Assembly: GCA_002162075.1 (NCBI GenBank) | Contig: CP021423.1 | Coordinates: forward strand, 1,302,001-1,366,000 | Direction: 5' to 3' | Source: Armatimonadetes bacterium Uphvl-Ar1 | GTDB taxonomy: Bacteria > Armatimonadota > Fimbriimonadia > Fimbriimonadales > Fimbriimonadaceae | Length of the DNA: 64,000 nt | Part shown: piece after piece, positions 8,911 to 18,105 of the stretch | How the letters are laid out: the number at the start of each line of letters is the position of its first letter | How positions within the stretch are numbered: the stretch's first letter is position 1 | Position numbers and translations under genes: made by a program | The notes under the pieces: generated by a model | Told to the model about the DNA's origin: nothing | Seen by the model: the letters and a program-made list of their open reading frames with translations, nothing else | The model's database searches: none

Positions 8911-9771
8911 ATGGCCCATCCTGCACCCGAACCCCTAGACCCCAATATCACCGAAATTTATCAAGTATTTGCGGGCGAGTTTGCCGACAAATATCTAGAC
9001 TCATACCTCCTCCCCCAACTCGTCAAATCCACCAAAGAAACTGCTGAAGACCTCGACGATTGGGTCGCCATTCTCGACGAACCAACGCCGTCACTCCGGA
9101 TGTTCTACGGATCATATGCCTATTCACGCCGAGGCAAAGACCGTGATGCATTCTCTCGGATAACACTGAAGGCACTTGATGCCCTCTTGGAAACCAATCC
9201 CATCGAGAACTTATTGGAAGAGGCTGACGGAACCGCATTCTGGGACGAATTCGTCAACCAGTGTGATCACTCCGGAATCAAACCCTCCGAAGACCACAAT
9301 CGTGGAATCGTTCAAGGCATCTTCGAACTGTCCCAAGAAATTTTCCGCATTGATGGAATTGGCTCAATTGCTGGCTGGATCGCCGATGGGATCGAAAAAA
9401 CCGGGCACCTTGAACCGCAGTTCAACCGAATCGTCGATATCCGAGGCGTTGGCCCCAAAAGCGCATCAACCTTTCTCCGCGACATTGTCTTGATCTACAA
9501 CCTCGAGCAAAAAGTCGCTCCCGTGGATCGCATCCATTTCCAGACCATCGATAGATGGGCGAGAGCAATCGCTCCCTTCTGCGTCCCAGAACCCCAAGAT
9601 GATCGCATGGCCGATTGGATTGTAGCGGGCAAAATCAACAAATATGCGCGGCGCGCCCGTGTTAGCGGCATTCGATTCAACCTCGGCCTCACTTATTTTG
9701 GACAACGCATTGTCCGAGAACCCGACATGTTCCCCCGCGAAATCAAAAAGCTAATTCCATCGCTACGCTAA
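8911..9771 (+). CDS. Helix-hairpin-helix protein, possibly related to HhH-GPD DNA glycosylases
   Basis: A 286-residue soluble protein that I cannot assign to a named family. The clearest feature is a helix-hairpin-helix, IVDIRGVGPKSASTFLRDIV, followed by APVDRIHFQTIDRWAR. This resembles the order LPGVGxKTA...VDTHVxR of HhH-GPD glycosylases, with Lys183 and Asp206 in the places of the catalytic Lys and Asp; the spacing is somewhat longer than in endonuclease III, and no C-terminal Fe-S cysteine cluster is present. DNA binding is therefore plausible and base-excision activity speculative. Its last bases overlap the end of coaX, which is convergent. Confidence 0.5.
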   Translation: MAHPAPEPLDPNITEIYQVFAGEFADKYLDSYLLPQLVKSTKETAEDLDDWVAILDEPTPSLRMFYGSYAYSRRGKDRDAFSRITLKALDALLETNPIENLLEEADGTAFWDEFVNQCDHSGIKPSEDHNRGIVQGIFELSQEIFRIDGIGSIAGWIADGIEKTGHLEPQFNRIVDIRGVGPKSASTFLRDIVLIYNLEQKVAPVDRIHFQTIDRWARAIAPFCVPEPQDDRMADWIVAGKINKYARRARVSGIRFNLGLTYFGQRIVREPDMFPREIKKLIPSLR

Positions 9772-10527
9772 TTGATCCGCTGCCAGCCGCAAGCCTTCCA
9801 AAGTTAGAACCGGGTCATGTTCGTCAATCATCTCGCATAGGTCAACAAAAACCCGACCCAAGCCCCCGGTTGCTAGAATTGTCGTATACTCCCCTAACTC
9901 CGACTTAATCCGACGCGCCAAGCCATCAATCGCATCTGCGTAACCTAAAACCACGCCGCTCTGGAGAGATTCAACAGTGTTGCGGCCCACCGCCCGTTCC
10001 GGTGCCTCCAATGCCACCGCAGGGAGCTTTGCCGTCCTCCCTACCAAAGAATCCAAGCTCACGACAATCCCCGGCATGATCGCCCCTCCCGCATAAGCTC
10101 CCGTCGCATCAACACAGTCAAATGTCGTTGCTGTTCCAAAATCAACCACAACGATCGGCGGTTCAAACCGCGCCAACGCTCCCAATGCATTCGCAATCCG
10201 ATCGGCTCCGACCGCATGCGGCGGATCATAAGTCACCTGCATTCCAACCTGAGCACCATTCCGCAAAAACCGAGCTACGACCCCCAAATACTTTTCACAA
10301 AATCTCTGCCAGTTGGTGTCAACTGGAGGAACAACGCTCGCAAAAACCGCCACGCTACAATCCGAAAATCTAAGACCCGCAAGCTCCGCCAGAGGAAGGA
10401 GCATCCCAGCAATTTCGTCTTCTGTCCTTGCCGCATATGTCTCATGTCGCCAACTCACAACCCACTGATCGCCGTCATGAACCCCTACATTGGTTTGGGT
10501 ATTCCCAATATCAATCGCCCAAAGCAT
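9763..10527 (-). CDS. coaX: Type III pantothenate kinase CoaX
   Basis: A 254-residue ASKHA-fold kinase that phosphorylates pantothenate in the first step of coenzyme A synthesis. The N-terminal phosphate-binding motif AIDIGNTQTNVG, the pantothenate-binding PPHAVGADRIANALGA, the second phosphate motif VVVDFGTATTFD and GGAIMPGIVVSLDSL are all present, and the length fits the family. It overlaps the 3' end of glmM by 17 bp on the same strand, suggesting the operon grpE-glmM-coaX, and converges on the HhH gene with a 9-bp overlap. Confidence 0.93.
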   Translation of the reverse strand: MLWAIDIGNTQTNVGVHDGDQWVVSWRHETYAARTEDEIAGMLLPLAELAGLRFSDCSVAVFASVVPPVDTNWQRFCEKYLGVVARFLRNGAQVGMQVTYDPPHAVGADRIANALGALARFEPPIVVVDFGTATTFDCVDATGAYAGGAIMPGIVVSLDSLVGRTAKLPAVALEAPERAVGRNTVESLQSGVVLGYADAIDGLARRIKSELGEYTTILATGGLGRVFVDLCEMIDEHDPVLTLEGLRLAADQLA

Positions 10528-11893
10528 GAGTCAAGTCTACTCGGCTGTAAATACCCCCGCCTAACTCAGCCAAAACAACGTCCACGACTCGATCCGCTAC
10601 CGAATCCCTCAACGCCGCATCATCAGCTTCGACCATCACCCTCAAAATCGGCTGAGTTCCACTAGCCCGCAAGTTCAATCGACCCCGTGATCCAAGCTCA
10701 GAATCCGCCCAAGCGCGAACCTTTTCGACGGCTTCATTACTCTCCCAGCCATCCTTTCGGGCAACTTCCAAATTCACCAATACTTGAGGCCAATTATCAA
10801 AGCTCTCATAAAGCTCAGCCGCCGTCTTCCCTTCCCTCTTCAAAACCTGCGCCAACATCAACGCCGTCACAAGCCCGTCTCCCGTTGGAACATGATCACT
10901 AAAAATGATATGACCGCTCTGCTCTCCCCCAACCTTCCCGCCAATTTCCCTAAGCTTCGCCGCGACGTATTTATCTCCAACATCAACCCGATGAAGCGTC
11001 ACTCCTTGCGACTGCATATAGCTCTCAAAACCGCCGTTCGACATCACCGTACCCACAACCGCCGCCGGATTCAATTCCCCACGATTCTGCATATGGGCGC
11101 ACCAAATCGCCATCGTGCGATCACCATTGATCAGTCGCCCTCGTGAGTCGGAAAAAACAGCGCGATCTGCATCGCCATCGTATGCCACACCCAAGTCAAA
11201 TCCCAATTCGCTCGTCAAATCTTGAATGAACTGCGGATGAGTCGCCCCGCAACCCGCATTGATGTTCATCCCCGTTGGCCCGCGACCTTCAGCTTCAACA
11301 ATTGCCCCCAGCCGCTCAAAAACCTGCACACCCAGTTCAAATCCTGCTCCATGCGCCCCGTCTATCGCGACTTTGAGTCCCTCAAGTCCTTCGGGTACCA
11401 AGCTCACCAACCAATTGAGATAAGTCTCAATCGCCCCCTTATCTTGAGAGAGTCTTCCAACCCGTTCCCCCGTTGGGCGGAACTCCATTCCCGAGCCCAA
11501 ATGGCTCTCAATAAACTCTTCTACTTCCGGTTTGACCTTGGTGCCTGTATCTGCCAAAAGCTTGATCCCATTATCCGGTGCCGGGTTGTGGCTCGCCGAA
11601 ATCACGACACCCATTCCATATTCACCCGTCCGAGCCAGGTAGCTCACCGCTCCTGTCGGCAAAATGCCAAGCGCATCCACATCCACCCCGGTACTACAAA
11701 ACCCCGCTACAAGCGCTGAACCAAGCATCGGCCCACTCCGCCTTGTATCCCGACCAACCACAACCGCTTTGGGCAAATCAGGCTGGTTCATCAGCCAAAC
11801 CCCGGCAGCCTGACCAATCTGAAAAGCCAGTTCCGGAGTCAACTTTTCATTAGCAACCCCTCGAACTCCATCTGTCCCAAAAAGCTTGCCCAT
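10511..11893 (-). CDS. glmM: Phosphoglucosamine mutase GlmM
   Basis: A 460-residue alpha-D-phosphohexomutase that converts glucosamine-6-phosphate to glucosamine-1-phosphate for UDP-GlcNAc and peptidoglycan synthesis. It begins MGKLFGTDGVRGVAN, carries the active-site phosphoserine Ser101 in ISASHNP, the Mg2+ loop AYDGDADRAVFSD, the sugar-binding loop GGEQSGHI and the C-terminal phosphate-binding RASGTQPILRVM. It follows grpE with no intervening bases and overlaps coaX by 17 bp. Confidence 0.95.
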   Translation of the reverse strand: MGKLFGTDGVRGVANEKLTPELAFQIGQAAGVWLMNQPDLPKAVVVGRDTRRSGPMLGSALVAGFCSTGVDVDALGILPTGAVSYLARTGEYGMGVVISASHNPAPDNGIKLLADTGTKVKPEVEEFIESHLGSGMEFRPTGERVGRLSQDKGAIETYLNWLVSLVPEGLEGLKVAIDGAHGAGFELGVQVFERLGAIVEAEGRGPTGMNINAGCGATHPQFIQDLTSELGFDLGVAYDGDADRAVFSDSRGRLINGDRTMAIWCAHMQNRGELNPAAVVGTVMSNGGFESYMQSQGVTLHRVDVGDKYVAAKLREIGGKVGGEQSGHIIFSDHVPTGDGLVTALMLAQVLKREGKTAAELYESFDNWPQVLVNLEVARKDGWESNEAVEKVRAWADSELGSRGRLNLRASGTQPILRVMVEADDAALRDSVADRVVDVVLAELGGGIYSRVDLTHALGD

Positions 11894-12475
11894 CTACGCT
11901 TCCGGAGCCTTGCTCACTCGCACTCGTGCGGGGCGAATCAACCGATCCGCGAGCACATAACCTGGTTCAATTTCATCCGTGACTGTATCGGGTGGAACGT
12001 CCTCTGTCTCAACCATTGCCAACGCCTCGTGCTTCTCGGGGTCAAATGGCTCACCAACCGAGCTCACTCTCACAAGTCCAACTGGCTCCAAGACCCGCAC
12101 TAGACTCTTCTGCATTGCGCGGATTCCGTCAATCACGGCTTCTGGGCTCGCTCCGCCTTCTGCCGCGTTCAATGACCGCTCGAAATTGTCCAATACCGGC
12201 ACCAAATCACGAACCAAAGACTCCACTGCATACTTTCGGTCTTGTTCAATCTGCGACCGCAAGCGACGTTGGATGTTTTGTGCCTCCGCTAATTGCCGAA
12301 GCATCTCTTCCTTTGTTGCCTCAAGTGCCGCATTGAGCTTCGCGATCAACTCATCGCGCTCATCCACAACATCTTGCCCCTCATGTGGCTCAGAAACTGG
12401 CTCTTCCGTCCCCACCAATTTCTCACCAACTAATTCCACTTCTTCCGGATTCACTTGATCCTCGCGTTCGTTCAT
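11894..12475 (-). CDS. grpE: Nucleotide exchange factor GrpE
   Basis: A 193-residue GrpE: an acidic, disordered N-terminus, a long coiled coil (around residues 40-95, including LRQLAEAQNIQRRLRSQIEQ), then the four-helix and beta-wing part with LVPVLDNFERSL, DGIRAMQKSLVRVLEPVGL and a C-terminal VLADRLIRPARVRVSKAP. GrpE releases ADP from DnaK. dnaK and dnaJ are not in the window, and no CIRCE element was found in the 12476-12567 divergent gap. Here it leads an operon with glmM and coaX. Confidence 0.93.
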   Translation of the reverse strand: MNEREDQVNPEEVELVGEKLVGTEEPVSEPHEGQDVVDERDELIAKLNAALEATKEEMLRQLAEAQNIQRRLRSQIEQDRKYAVESLVRDLVPVLDNFERSLNAAEGGASPEAVIDGIRAMQKSLVRVLEPVGLVRVSSVGEPFDPEKHEALAMVETEDVPPDTVTDEIEPGYVLADRLIRPARVRVSKAPEA

Positions 12476-12567
12476 ATCTTAACGCCAAGAATACCGCCCC
12501 TCAGGCTCAAATCCTGGGCTTAACAACTCCCCCGATCCCACCGAGTTTACGGGTAAAACACTCCCTC

Positions 12568-13446
12568 ATGAGCGAGGGAACAGTTCCCCAAATCGGTTTT
12601 ATCGGACTCGGCACCATGGGCTCCCCCATGGCCGGACACCTCGCCTCCGCCGGACATCCCACCCTCGTCTGGAACCGTACCGCAGGCAAAGAAGCCCATG
12701 CGGTGAGCAAAGGGGCAACCTTTGCCCCGCTCGATCAAATTGCTGGAACTTGCTCCACCATCTGCCTCTGTTTAGGTCGGACCGAAGATGTTCGAGAAAT
12801 CACCATCGAACTGCTCAAGACCACCCACCCCGGAACACTCATCATCGATCACAGCACGATCGCTCCTGCCGGCGCGCGAGAGATTGCTCTGCTATGCCAG
12901 TCCAACTCCGCAGAATTCCTCGACGCTCCCATCACAGGCGGATCAATGGGTGCCCAAAAAGGAACCCTCACGATCTTCTGCGGCGGAACGGAGTCAGCAT
13001 TCAACCGCGCTGAACCGATCCTCGGAGCCTACGGCAAGCGAATCGCACACGTCGGCCCATCAGGTCAGGGCCAAATGATGAAAATGGCCAACCAAATTGC
13101 CGTCGGCGGAGCCCTCATCGGACTCTGTGAATCCCTCGCATTTGCAAAAAAAGCCGGACTCGATCTGGCCACAACCCGCGAACTCCTCAGCACCGGAGCC
13201 GCCGGAAGTTGGGCATTCGACAACTACGGACCAAAAATTTTAGCCAATGACCACACCCCCGGCTTCAGCATCAAAAACCAACGAAAAGACTTCGCATACT
13301 GTCTCGAATCAGCGGCTGAAATCGGGCTCTCAATCCCTCAAACCGAACTAACAGACCAGCTTCTCTCCCATTTCACAAATGCTGGTCGTGAAGAAGAAGC
13401 AACCACTGCCCTCTTCGACCTCCTCATCGGTGAGGTGAATCCATAG
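12568..13446 (+). CDS. NAD(P)-dependent beta-hydroxyacid dehydrogenase (3-hydroxyisobutyrate dehydrogenase family)
   Basis: A 292-residue enzyme with the Rossmann motif IGFIGLGTMGSPMAGHL, the substrate motif LDAPITGGSMGAQKGTLTIF and the catalytic Lys in GQGQMMKMANQI, followed by the all-alpha C-terminal domain. The family oxidises 3-hydroxyisobutyrate, tartronate semialdehyde or related compounds; succinic semialdehyde/glyoxylate reductases have the same layout. The ATG at 12568 is used because upstream in-frame starts lie inside grpE on the other strand and would precede the Rossmann strand by 60 residues. The ABC transporter ATPase starts 12 bp after its stop, so they are likely co-transcribed. 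Confidence 0.83.
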   Translation: MSEGTVPQIGFIGLGTMGSPMAGHLASAGHPTLVWNRTAGKEAHAVSKGATFAPLDQIAGTCSTICLCLGRTEDVREITIELLKTTHPGTLIIDHSTIAPAGAREIALLCQSNSAEFLDAPITGGSMGAQKGTLTIFCGGTESAFNRAEPILGAYGKRIAHVGPSGQGQMMKMANQIAVGGALIGLCESLAFAKKAGLDLATTRELLSTGAAGSWAFDNYGPKILANDHTPGFSIKNQRKDFAYCLESAAEIGLSIPQTELTDQLLSHFTNAGREEEATTALFDLLIGEVNP

Positions 13447-13457
13447 CCACCCCCGCC

Positions 13458-14942
13458 GTGACCATGAACGGAATCTCCAAAAACTTTGGCCCCGTCGTCG
13501 CTCTCGATCAAGTTGACCTCACCGTTGAGCAGGGACATATCCACGCCATCGTCGGCGAAAACGGTGCTGGCAAAACCACCCTCATGCGGGTTCTCTACGG
13601 TGCACATCCCGCGAACGAAGGCTCAATTGAGCTGAATGGACAGCCCGTCAACTTCCGTAATCCGGAACAAGCCATTCGGAGTGGCGTTGGCATGGTCAGC
13701 CAACATTACGCGATCATCCCCGAACTGACTTGTCTTCAAAATCTCCTCCTCGGAGCAGAACCCAGCCTCATCATCAACCAACGCGACGCCGAATCAAGGG
13801 CAACCGATCTTGCTACCCAAATGGGCTTTCAATTCAATTGGAATCAACCAGCCAATGAACTATCACCCGGACAAGCTCAAAAACTAGAAATCCTCAAACT
13901 CCTCTGGCGAAACGCAAAAATTCTCATCCTGGACGAGCCCACCGCAATGCTCGCACCCGAAGACGCCGACCTTCTCTACGCCAAACTCCACGAACTCACC
14001 CAAACCGGAGCCACCGTACTCGTTGTCACCCACCGACTCCCCGACGTCATGGAGCATTGTGATCACGTAACCGTACTCCGGGGAGGAAAACTCATCACCT
14101 CAGTACCCGTATCTCAGACAAATCCAAGCCAGCTTGCCGAACAAATGATCGGAGTCAGTGTGACCCAACACACCCTTACCGAATCTCACCCTGGCGAACC
14201 GATTCTCACCGCCGAAAATCTCACAATACTGGGTGACAAAGGGCAAGATGCGGTCAAATCCGCATCGTTCGTTCTCCACCAAGGTGAACTTGTCGGCATC
14301 GCTGGAGTTGATGGAAACGGACAACGAGAACTCTTCCACGCCCTTATGGGTTTACAACCATTCCAAGGATCAGCAATCCTCGAGGGCCAAAATCTTCGAG
14401 ACCTATCCACACAACAGCGGATTGCGAGTGGCCTCCGCCTGGTCGCCGAAGACCGCCATCACGAAGCCGTTATCGAATCGTGGAGTATTGTCGAAAACGC
14501 TTCCCTCGGACTCCACCGACTTCAAGACCTCAAAAAAGGGCTCGGAGTAAACCGCGAGGCTCAATTGGCCCTCGCAACCGCCGCTACCGAACAATTCCCG
14601 ACTAAATTCGATAATATCCGCCAAGCATTTAGGGGACTTTCCGGCGGAAATCAACAAAAAGTCGTTGTCGCGCGCGCCCTCCAACAAAATCCCCGCGCAA
14701 TCCTCGCTTTTCAACCCACTCGGGGAATTGACCTCTATGTCGCCGATCTTGTCTACCGGGAACTGATAGAGGCAACCCGCAAAGGGATCACCGCCCTAGT
14801 CGTTAGCTTCGATCTTGATGAAATCATGACCTATTGCGACCGCATTCTCGTCATGAACCACGGCATCCTCATTGAAGTGCCCCCAGAACTTCGACACGAC
14901 CGCCAAGCCATCGGACGCATGATGGTAGGGGCAACCCCATGA
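13458..14942 (+). CDS. Nucleoside/BMP-type ABC transporter ATP-binding protein (duplicated ATPase)
   Basis: A 494-residue protein with two ABC domains. The first has Walker A GENGAGKTT, Q-loop SQHYAIIPELT, signature LSPGQAQ and Walker B ILILDEP. The second is degenerate at Walker A (GVDGNGQREL), has signature LSGGNQQK, and ends with FQPTRGID, as is usual for RbsA/YufO-type importers. Together with the two following permeases it resembles the BmpA-family purine nucleoside importers (NupB/YufO). The start is a GTG at 13458, with an ATG two codons later. Its stop overlaps the permease start in ATGA. A substrate-binding lipoprotein is not encoded nearby. Confidence 0.88.
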   Translation: MTMNGISKNFGPVVALDQVDLTVEQGHIHAIVGENGAGKTTLMRVLYGAHPANEGSIELNGQPVNFRNPEQAIRSGVGMVSQHYAIIPELTCLQNLLLGAEPSLIINQRDAESRATDLATQMGFQFNWNQPANELSPGQAQKLEILKLLWRNAKILILDEPTAMLAPEDADLLYAKLHELTQTGATVLVVTHRLPDVMEHCDHVTVLRGGKLITSVPVSQTNPSQLAEQMIGVSVTQHTLTESHPGEPILTAENLTILGDKGQDAVKSASFVLHQGELVGIAGVDGNGQRELFHALMGLQPFQGSAILEGQNLRDLSTQQRIASGLRLVAEDRHHEAVIESWSIVENASLGLHRLQDLKKGLGVNREAQLALATAATEQFPTKFDNIRQAFRGLSGGNQQKVVVARALQQNPRAILAFQPTRGIDLYVADLVYRELIEATRKGITALVVSFDLDEIMTYCDRILVMNHGILIEVPPELRHDRQAIGRMMVGATP

Positions 14943-15952
14943 GGTTTCTTGGCTGGCGGCAAATCCTCCTCGCTCTTGCGGGTTTCGGTCTCATCGTAGC
15001 CGCCCTCCTAATCGCAGGAGCCGTTCCTGCCGAAGCGATTCAAACCGTTGTCGAACGCGCCCTCACCAGACCTGCCGGCTGGCGAAATATCATTAAGGAA
15101 GCCACCCCACTCCTCCTTCTCGGTTGCAGCGTGTTCATCGCCCTCAAGGTTGGACTTTTTAACATTGGAGCCGATGGACAATTCGTGATCGGAGCCGTCT
15201 GCAGCGCAGTTGTCGCCCTGAATGTTCCAGCCCCCATCAACATTCCCCTCGCAATCCTTGCCGGAATCGTTGGAGGGTGCCTCTGGGCTTATCCAGTGGG
15301 ACTCATCAAGGCTTATCGCGGGGGGCACGAGGTTATCACGACCATCATGCTCAACAACATTGCCGGATTTTTGACGTTTTATCTTGTTTCCGGCGTCCTA
15401 AAAGATCCGAAAAGCCAACAACCTTCAACCGCCTACATTTCTGATCTGAGCAAACTCCCCAACATCCTCGAAAACGGCCCTCTACGCATTAACTTCGCAA
15501 TCATCATCGCGATCCTCGTCGTCATCGCAACTTGGTTCTTCCTCAAAAAAACCACCGTTGGGTACGAAATCGCCGCCACCGGTGAGAACCCGAACGTTGC
15601 AAAATTCTCGGGAATCAATGTCAATCGAATCATGATCCGCACGATGACTGCGAGCGGAGGAGTCGCTGGGCTAGCTGGTGCCCTTCAAGTCCTCGCATAT
15701 GAACACCGTTTCTATGGAAATTTCAGCCCAGGATACGGTTTCGATGCGCTCGGTGTCGCCCTGCTCGCCGGAGGCAACCCCCTGGGAATTCTTGCTTCGG
15801 GGACACTCTTCGCCACAATCGCCGAGAGCACAAACGTCCTGAGTCGAACCGGAGTCCCCAAGGGCCTCAGCTTTATCCTCCTTGGTGTGCTCGTTATTGT
15901 TTTTGCCGCATTCCGATACCGAAAGGAGGCAAACCGTGGATCAGATTCTTAA
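14939..15952 (+). CDS. ABC transporter permease, BMP/nucleoside type (first)
   Basis: A 337-residue inner-membrane permease with about nine hydrophobic segments, belonging to the branched-chain/ribose-type permease family. The typical loops are visible: FNIGADGQFVIGA, EVITTIMLNNIA (the ATPase-contact EAA-like region) and GYGFDALGVALLAGGNP. It overlaps the ATPase stop by 4 bp and the second permease by 17 bp, so the ATPase and both permeases are translationally coupled. Substrate is inferred as nucleoside or similar from family resemblance only. Confidence 0.88.
   Translation: MRFLGWRQILLALAGFGLIVAALLIAGAVPAEAIQTVVERALTRPAGWRNIIKEATPLLLLGCSVFIALKVGLFNIGADGQFVIGAVCSAVVALNVPAPINIPLAILAGIVGGCLWAYPVGLIKAYRGGHEVITTIMLNNIAGFLTFYLVSGVLKDPKSQQPSTAYISDLSKLPNILENGPLRINFAIIIAILVVIATWFFLKKTTVGYEIAATGENPNVAKFSGINVNRIMIRTMTASGGVAGLAGALQVLAYEHRFYGNFSPGYGFDALGVALLAGGNPLGILASGTLFATIAESTNVLSRTGVPKGLSFILLGVLVIVFAAFRYRKEANRGSDS
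15921..15929 (+). promoter_or_regulatory. Strong Shine-Dalgarno that sets the GTG start of the second permease
   Basis: GAAAGGAGG, inside the end of the first permease gene, ends 6 nt before the GTG at 15936. It is one of the best ribosome-binding sites in the window and decides between alternative starts. Confidence 0.75.
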
Positions 15953-16820
15953 TCTCCTTGCAAGCACCAGCGGAATCTCCATAACTACGCTCCTCTTGAG
16001 CACTCTCGCTTACAGCTCACCGCTAATTCTGTGCGCCCTGGGAGGACTTTTCTCCGAGCGATCCGGAGTCATCAACATCGGTCTTGAAGGCAAAATGCTC
16101 GCCGCCGCATGCGCCACCGCATTCGTCGGTGCCGCCAGTCAAAACCCCGTCGTCGGACTCTCGGCTGGCATCGGAATCGCAATCCTCCTGAGCCTCCTTC
16201 ACTGGATTCTCACGCAGGTATATCAAATCGACCACATCATCTCTGGCATGGGCATCAATGCCCTCGCCCTCGGCGGAACAAGCCTGGTCTCCAAAACATT
16301 TGTCGAACTGGGTGGTAAAGACGCTGCAATCTTCCCCCGCGAACTCTACTACCTCGCTGCTTGGGTCGCCGCCGCCGCAATCTGGTACCTCTTCCGTTCA
16401 ACTCGTCCGGGTCTTCGCATTTTTGCGGTCGGAAATGATCCAGATAAATCTCGTCAGATGGGCCTCAAACCCCTCGGAATTCGCCTCCAATCTCTGGTGA
16501 TGACCGGAGTCCTGACTGGCCTCGCTGGTGCCCTTATCGCTACAAACGCCGGACGGTTCAGCGACGAAATGACCTCTGGACGGGGATACATTGCCCTCGC
16601 CGCCCTCATTCTGGGTGGATGGAAACCCTGGCCGACATTGCTCGCTGCCCTCGCATTTGGATTCTTCGGTAGCCTTCAACTCATCCTTCAAGGGCGAGAC
16701 CTTGGCGGACTTGCCGTTCCCGGAGAATTCTGGCAAGCCCTTCCCTATCTCATCACCTTGATCGCCCTCGCTGGTATGCTCGGTAGGAATCGGGCTCCCG
16801 CCGGGCTCGGTCAACCTTAA
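15936..16820 (+). CDS. ABC transporter permease, BMP/nucleoside type (second)
   Basis: A 294-residue membrane permease, partner of the preceding one. It shows GGLFSERSGVINIGLEGKML near the N-terminus, IDHIISGMGINALALGGT and TSGRGYIALAALILGGWKPWP, which are characteristic of the second permease of YufP/YufQ-like importers. The GTG at 15936 is chosen because GAAAGGAGG lies 6 nt upstream; an open in-frame GTG at 15882 lies deeper inside the first permease and has no such site. It overlaps the first permease by 17 bp. Confidence 0.88.
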   Translation: MDQILNLLASTSGISITTLLLSTLAYSSPLILCALGGLFSERSGVINIGLEGKMLAAACATAFVGAASQNPVVGLSAGIGIAILLSLLHWILTQVYQIDHIISGMGINALALGGTSLVSKTFVELGGKDAAIFPRELYYLAAWVAAAAIWYLFRSTRPGLRIFAVGNDPDKSRQMGLKPLGIRLQSLVMTGVLTGLAGALIATNAGRFSDEMTSGRGYIALAALILGGWKPWPTLLAALAFGFFGSLQLILQGRDLGGLAVPGEFWQALPYLITLIALAGMLGRNRAPAGLGQP

Positions 16821-16835
16821 TTTCGCCAAGTTCCC

Positions 16836-18101
16836 ATGCTCACCGCCACCCTTCTTGGACTATCGTCAATCACGCCACTGAGCTTCCTTCTCGATTCTTC
16901 GAGCAACGCACAATCACGACTTCTTTCCGAAAGAATCACCGCCAAATCAATCATCTACTCAACGACCGGCACCCTCGAAACGAGCTACGTAATCGATGTG
17001 AAACGCGACCAATCAGCCCGCATTCAACTCCCGCCCGCCACCAACAAGCCTTACCCCGAGCACTATTTCTTCGATGTCAAATCAAGTCCGGCTCTAGCCT
17101 TCGCGTATCAACCAAATTCTGGTCAGTACACAAGGTCCGAAGGGCGCCAAATCTCTTTGCCTGAATTCATCACCGCCGCTAATCCTCAGTTTGACGAGTT
17201 CCTTACCGCTTTTCTAACGAAAAACGGGATCAAATCTGTCATCTCGCGACTTGATCTTGCCAGCAAAAACTGGCGAATTTCTCGAACAAGCACTGCGATC
17301 TCTCTCAAGTACACCGCCAAAGAAGCAACAACCGAAGTCAAGCTAAACCCCAAAACCAAACGAATGGTTGAATTCAACTCCGGAAACGCTGCCGGAGCGA
17401 TCAGTTGGAAGTTCACATTCGGAACTTATTCCCCCTATTCTCTTCCACCAAAAATCAAAGACGCTTACGAAGTCAGTCAATTTGATGATCTCATCGGAAA
17501 AGCCCAAACCGCAAACTCAGTAACCGATAGTTCACTCAAAAAGCTATTCGCCGCATACGAGCCCAACCAACCAATCGCCTACACAACCACCACCAAGAAC
17601 GAAACCGTTCGCGTGTATTTCAGCCCTAAATTTGTCGCCCAGTCCGATGATCTTGCAACCTGGACGTACGATGGCAAGACCGTTCAAATCTTGGACAAAT
17701 CGACCAACCGGTTTTATGAAGGCCCCGCTACCCGAGACACTCTTCTCGATGCCGTCGCCCAAGTCGGATCACGAGTTGAAGTAAACCTCCGGAGTCTCAT
17801 CATCGGGCGCAACCCCATGCGCCTCCTCCTCAACGACTACTCAACTGCCAAAACAACAAGCAAAATCACATCCCCAGAACGTGCCGAAGTCATATCTGCT
17901 GAGTCTCTCTTCGCCGATCTCAAACTAACCGTAGCCCAGCGTGACGGATTTCTTCTCAAAATCGAATCAACACCGATTGGAATGCGCGGAGACCGACTCC
18001 CCACAACCACAACAACCTTCAAAAGAGAATCGGGCCAGTTCATCAAGTTGAACCGACCCAATTCTTCTCAAGTTCGGTCCATTGCCGAACTCTCAAATTA
18101 G
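16836..18101 (+). CDS. Predicted secreted protein, LolA-like beta folds possible
   Basis: A 421-residue protein with a short hydrophobic N-terminus (MLTATLLGLSSITPLSFLL). Two halves each show repeated beta strands of the kind seen in LolA/LolB-like lipoprotein carriers: SIIYSTTGTLETSYVIDV, then a second set around KNETVRVYFSPKF and DDLATWTYDGKTVQILDK (a typical LolA-like strand pair). No catalytic motif is seen. It starts 15 bp after the second permease and may be co-transcribed, but a link to transport is not shown. The assignment to a LolA-like fold is tentative. It converges on the S41 protease gene, with 4 bp between the stops. Confidence 0.5.
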   Translation: MLTATLLGLSSITPLSFLLDSSSNAQSRLLSERITAKSIIYSTTGTLETSYVIDVKRDQSARIQLPPATNKPYPEHYFFDVKSSPALAFAYQPNSGQYTRSEGRQISLPEFITAANPQFDEFLTAFLTKNGIKSVISRLDLASKNWRISRTSTAISLKYTAKEATTEVKLNPKTKRMVEFNSGNAAGAISWKFTFGTYSPYSLPPKIKDAYEVSQFDDLIGKAQTANSVTDSSLKKLFAAYEPNQPIAYTTTTKNETVRVYFSPKFVAQSDDLATWTYDGKTVQILDKSTNRFYEGPATRDTLLDAVAQVGSRVEVNLRSLIIGRNPMRLLLNDYSTAKTTSKITSPERAEVISAESLFADLKLTVAQRDGFLLKIESTPIGMRGDRLPTTTTTFKRESGQFIKLNRPNSSQVRSIAELSN

Positions 18102-18105
18102 TTGA

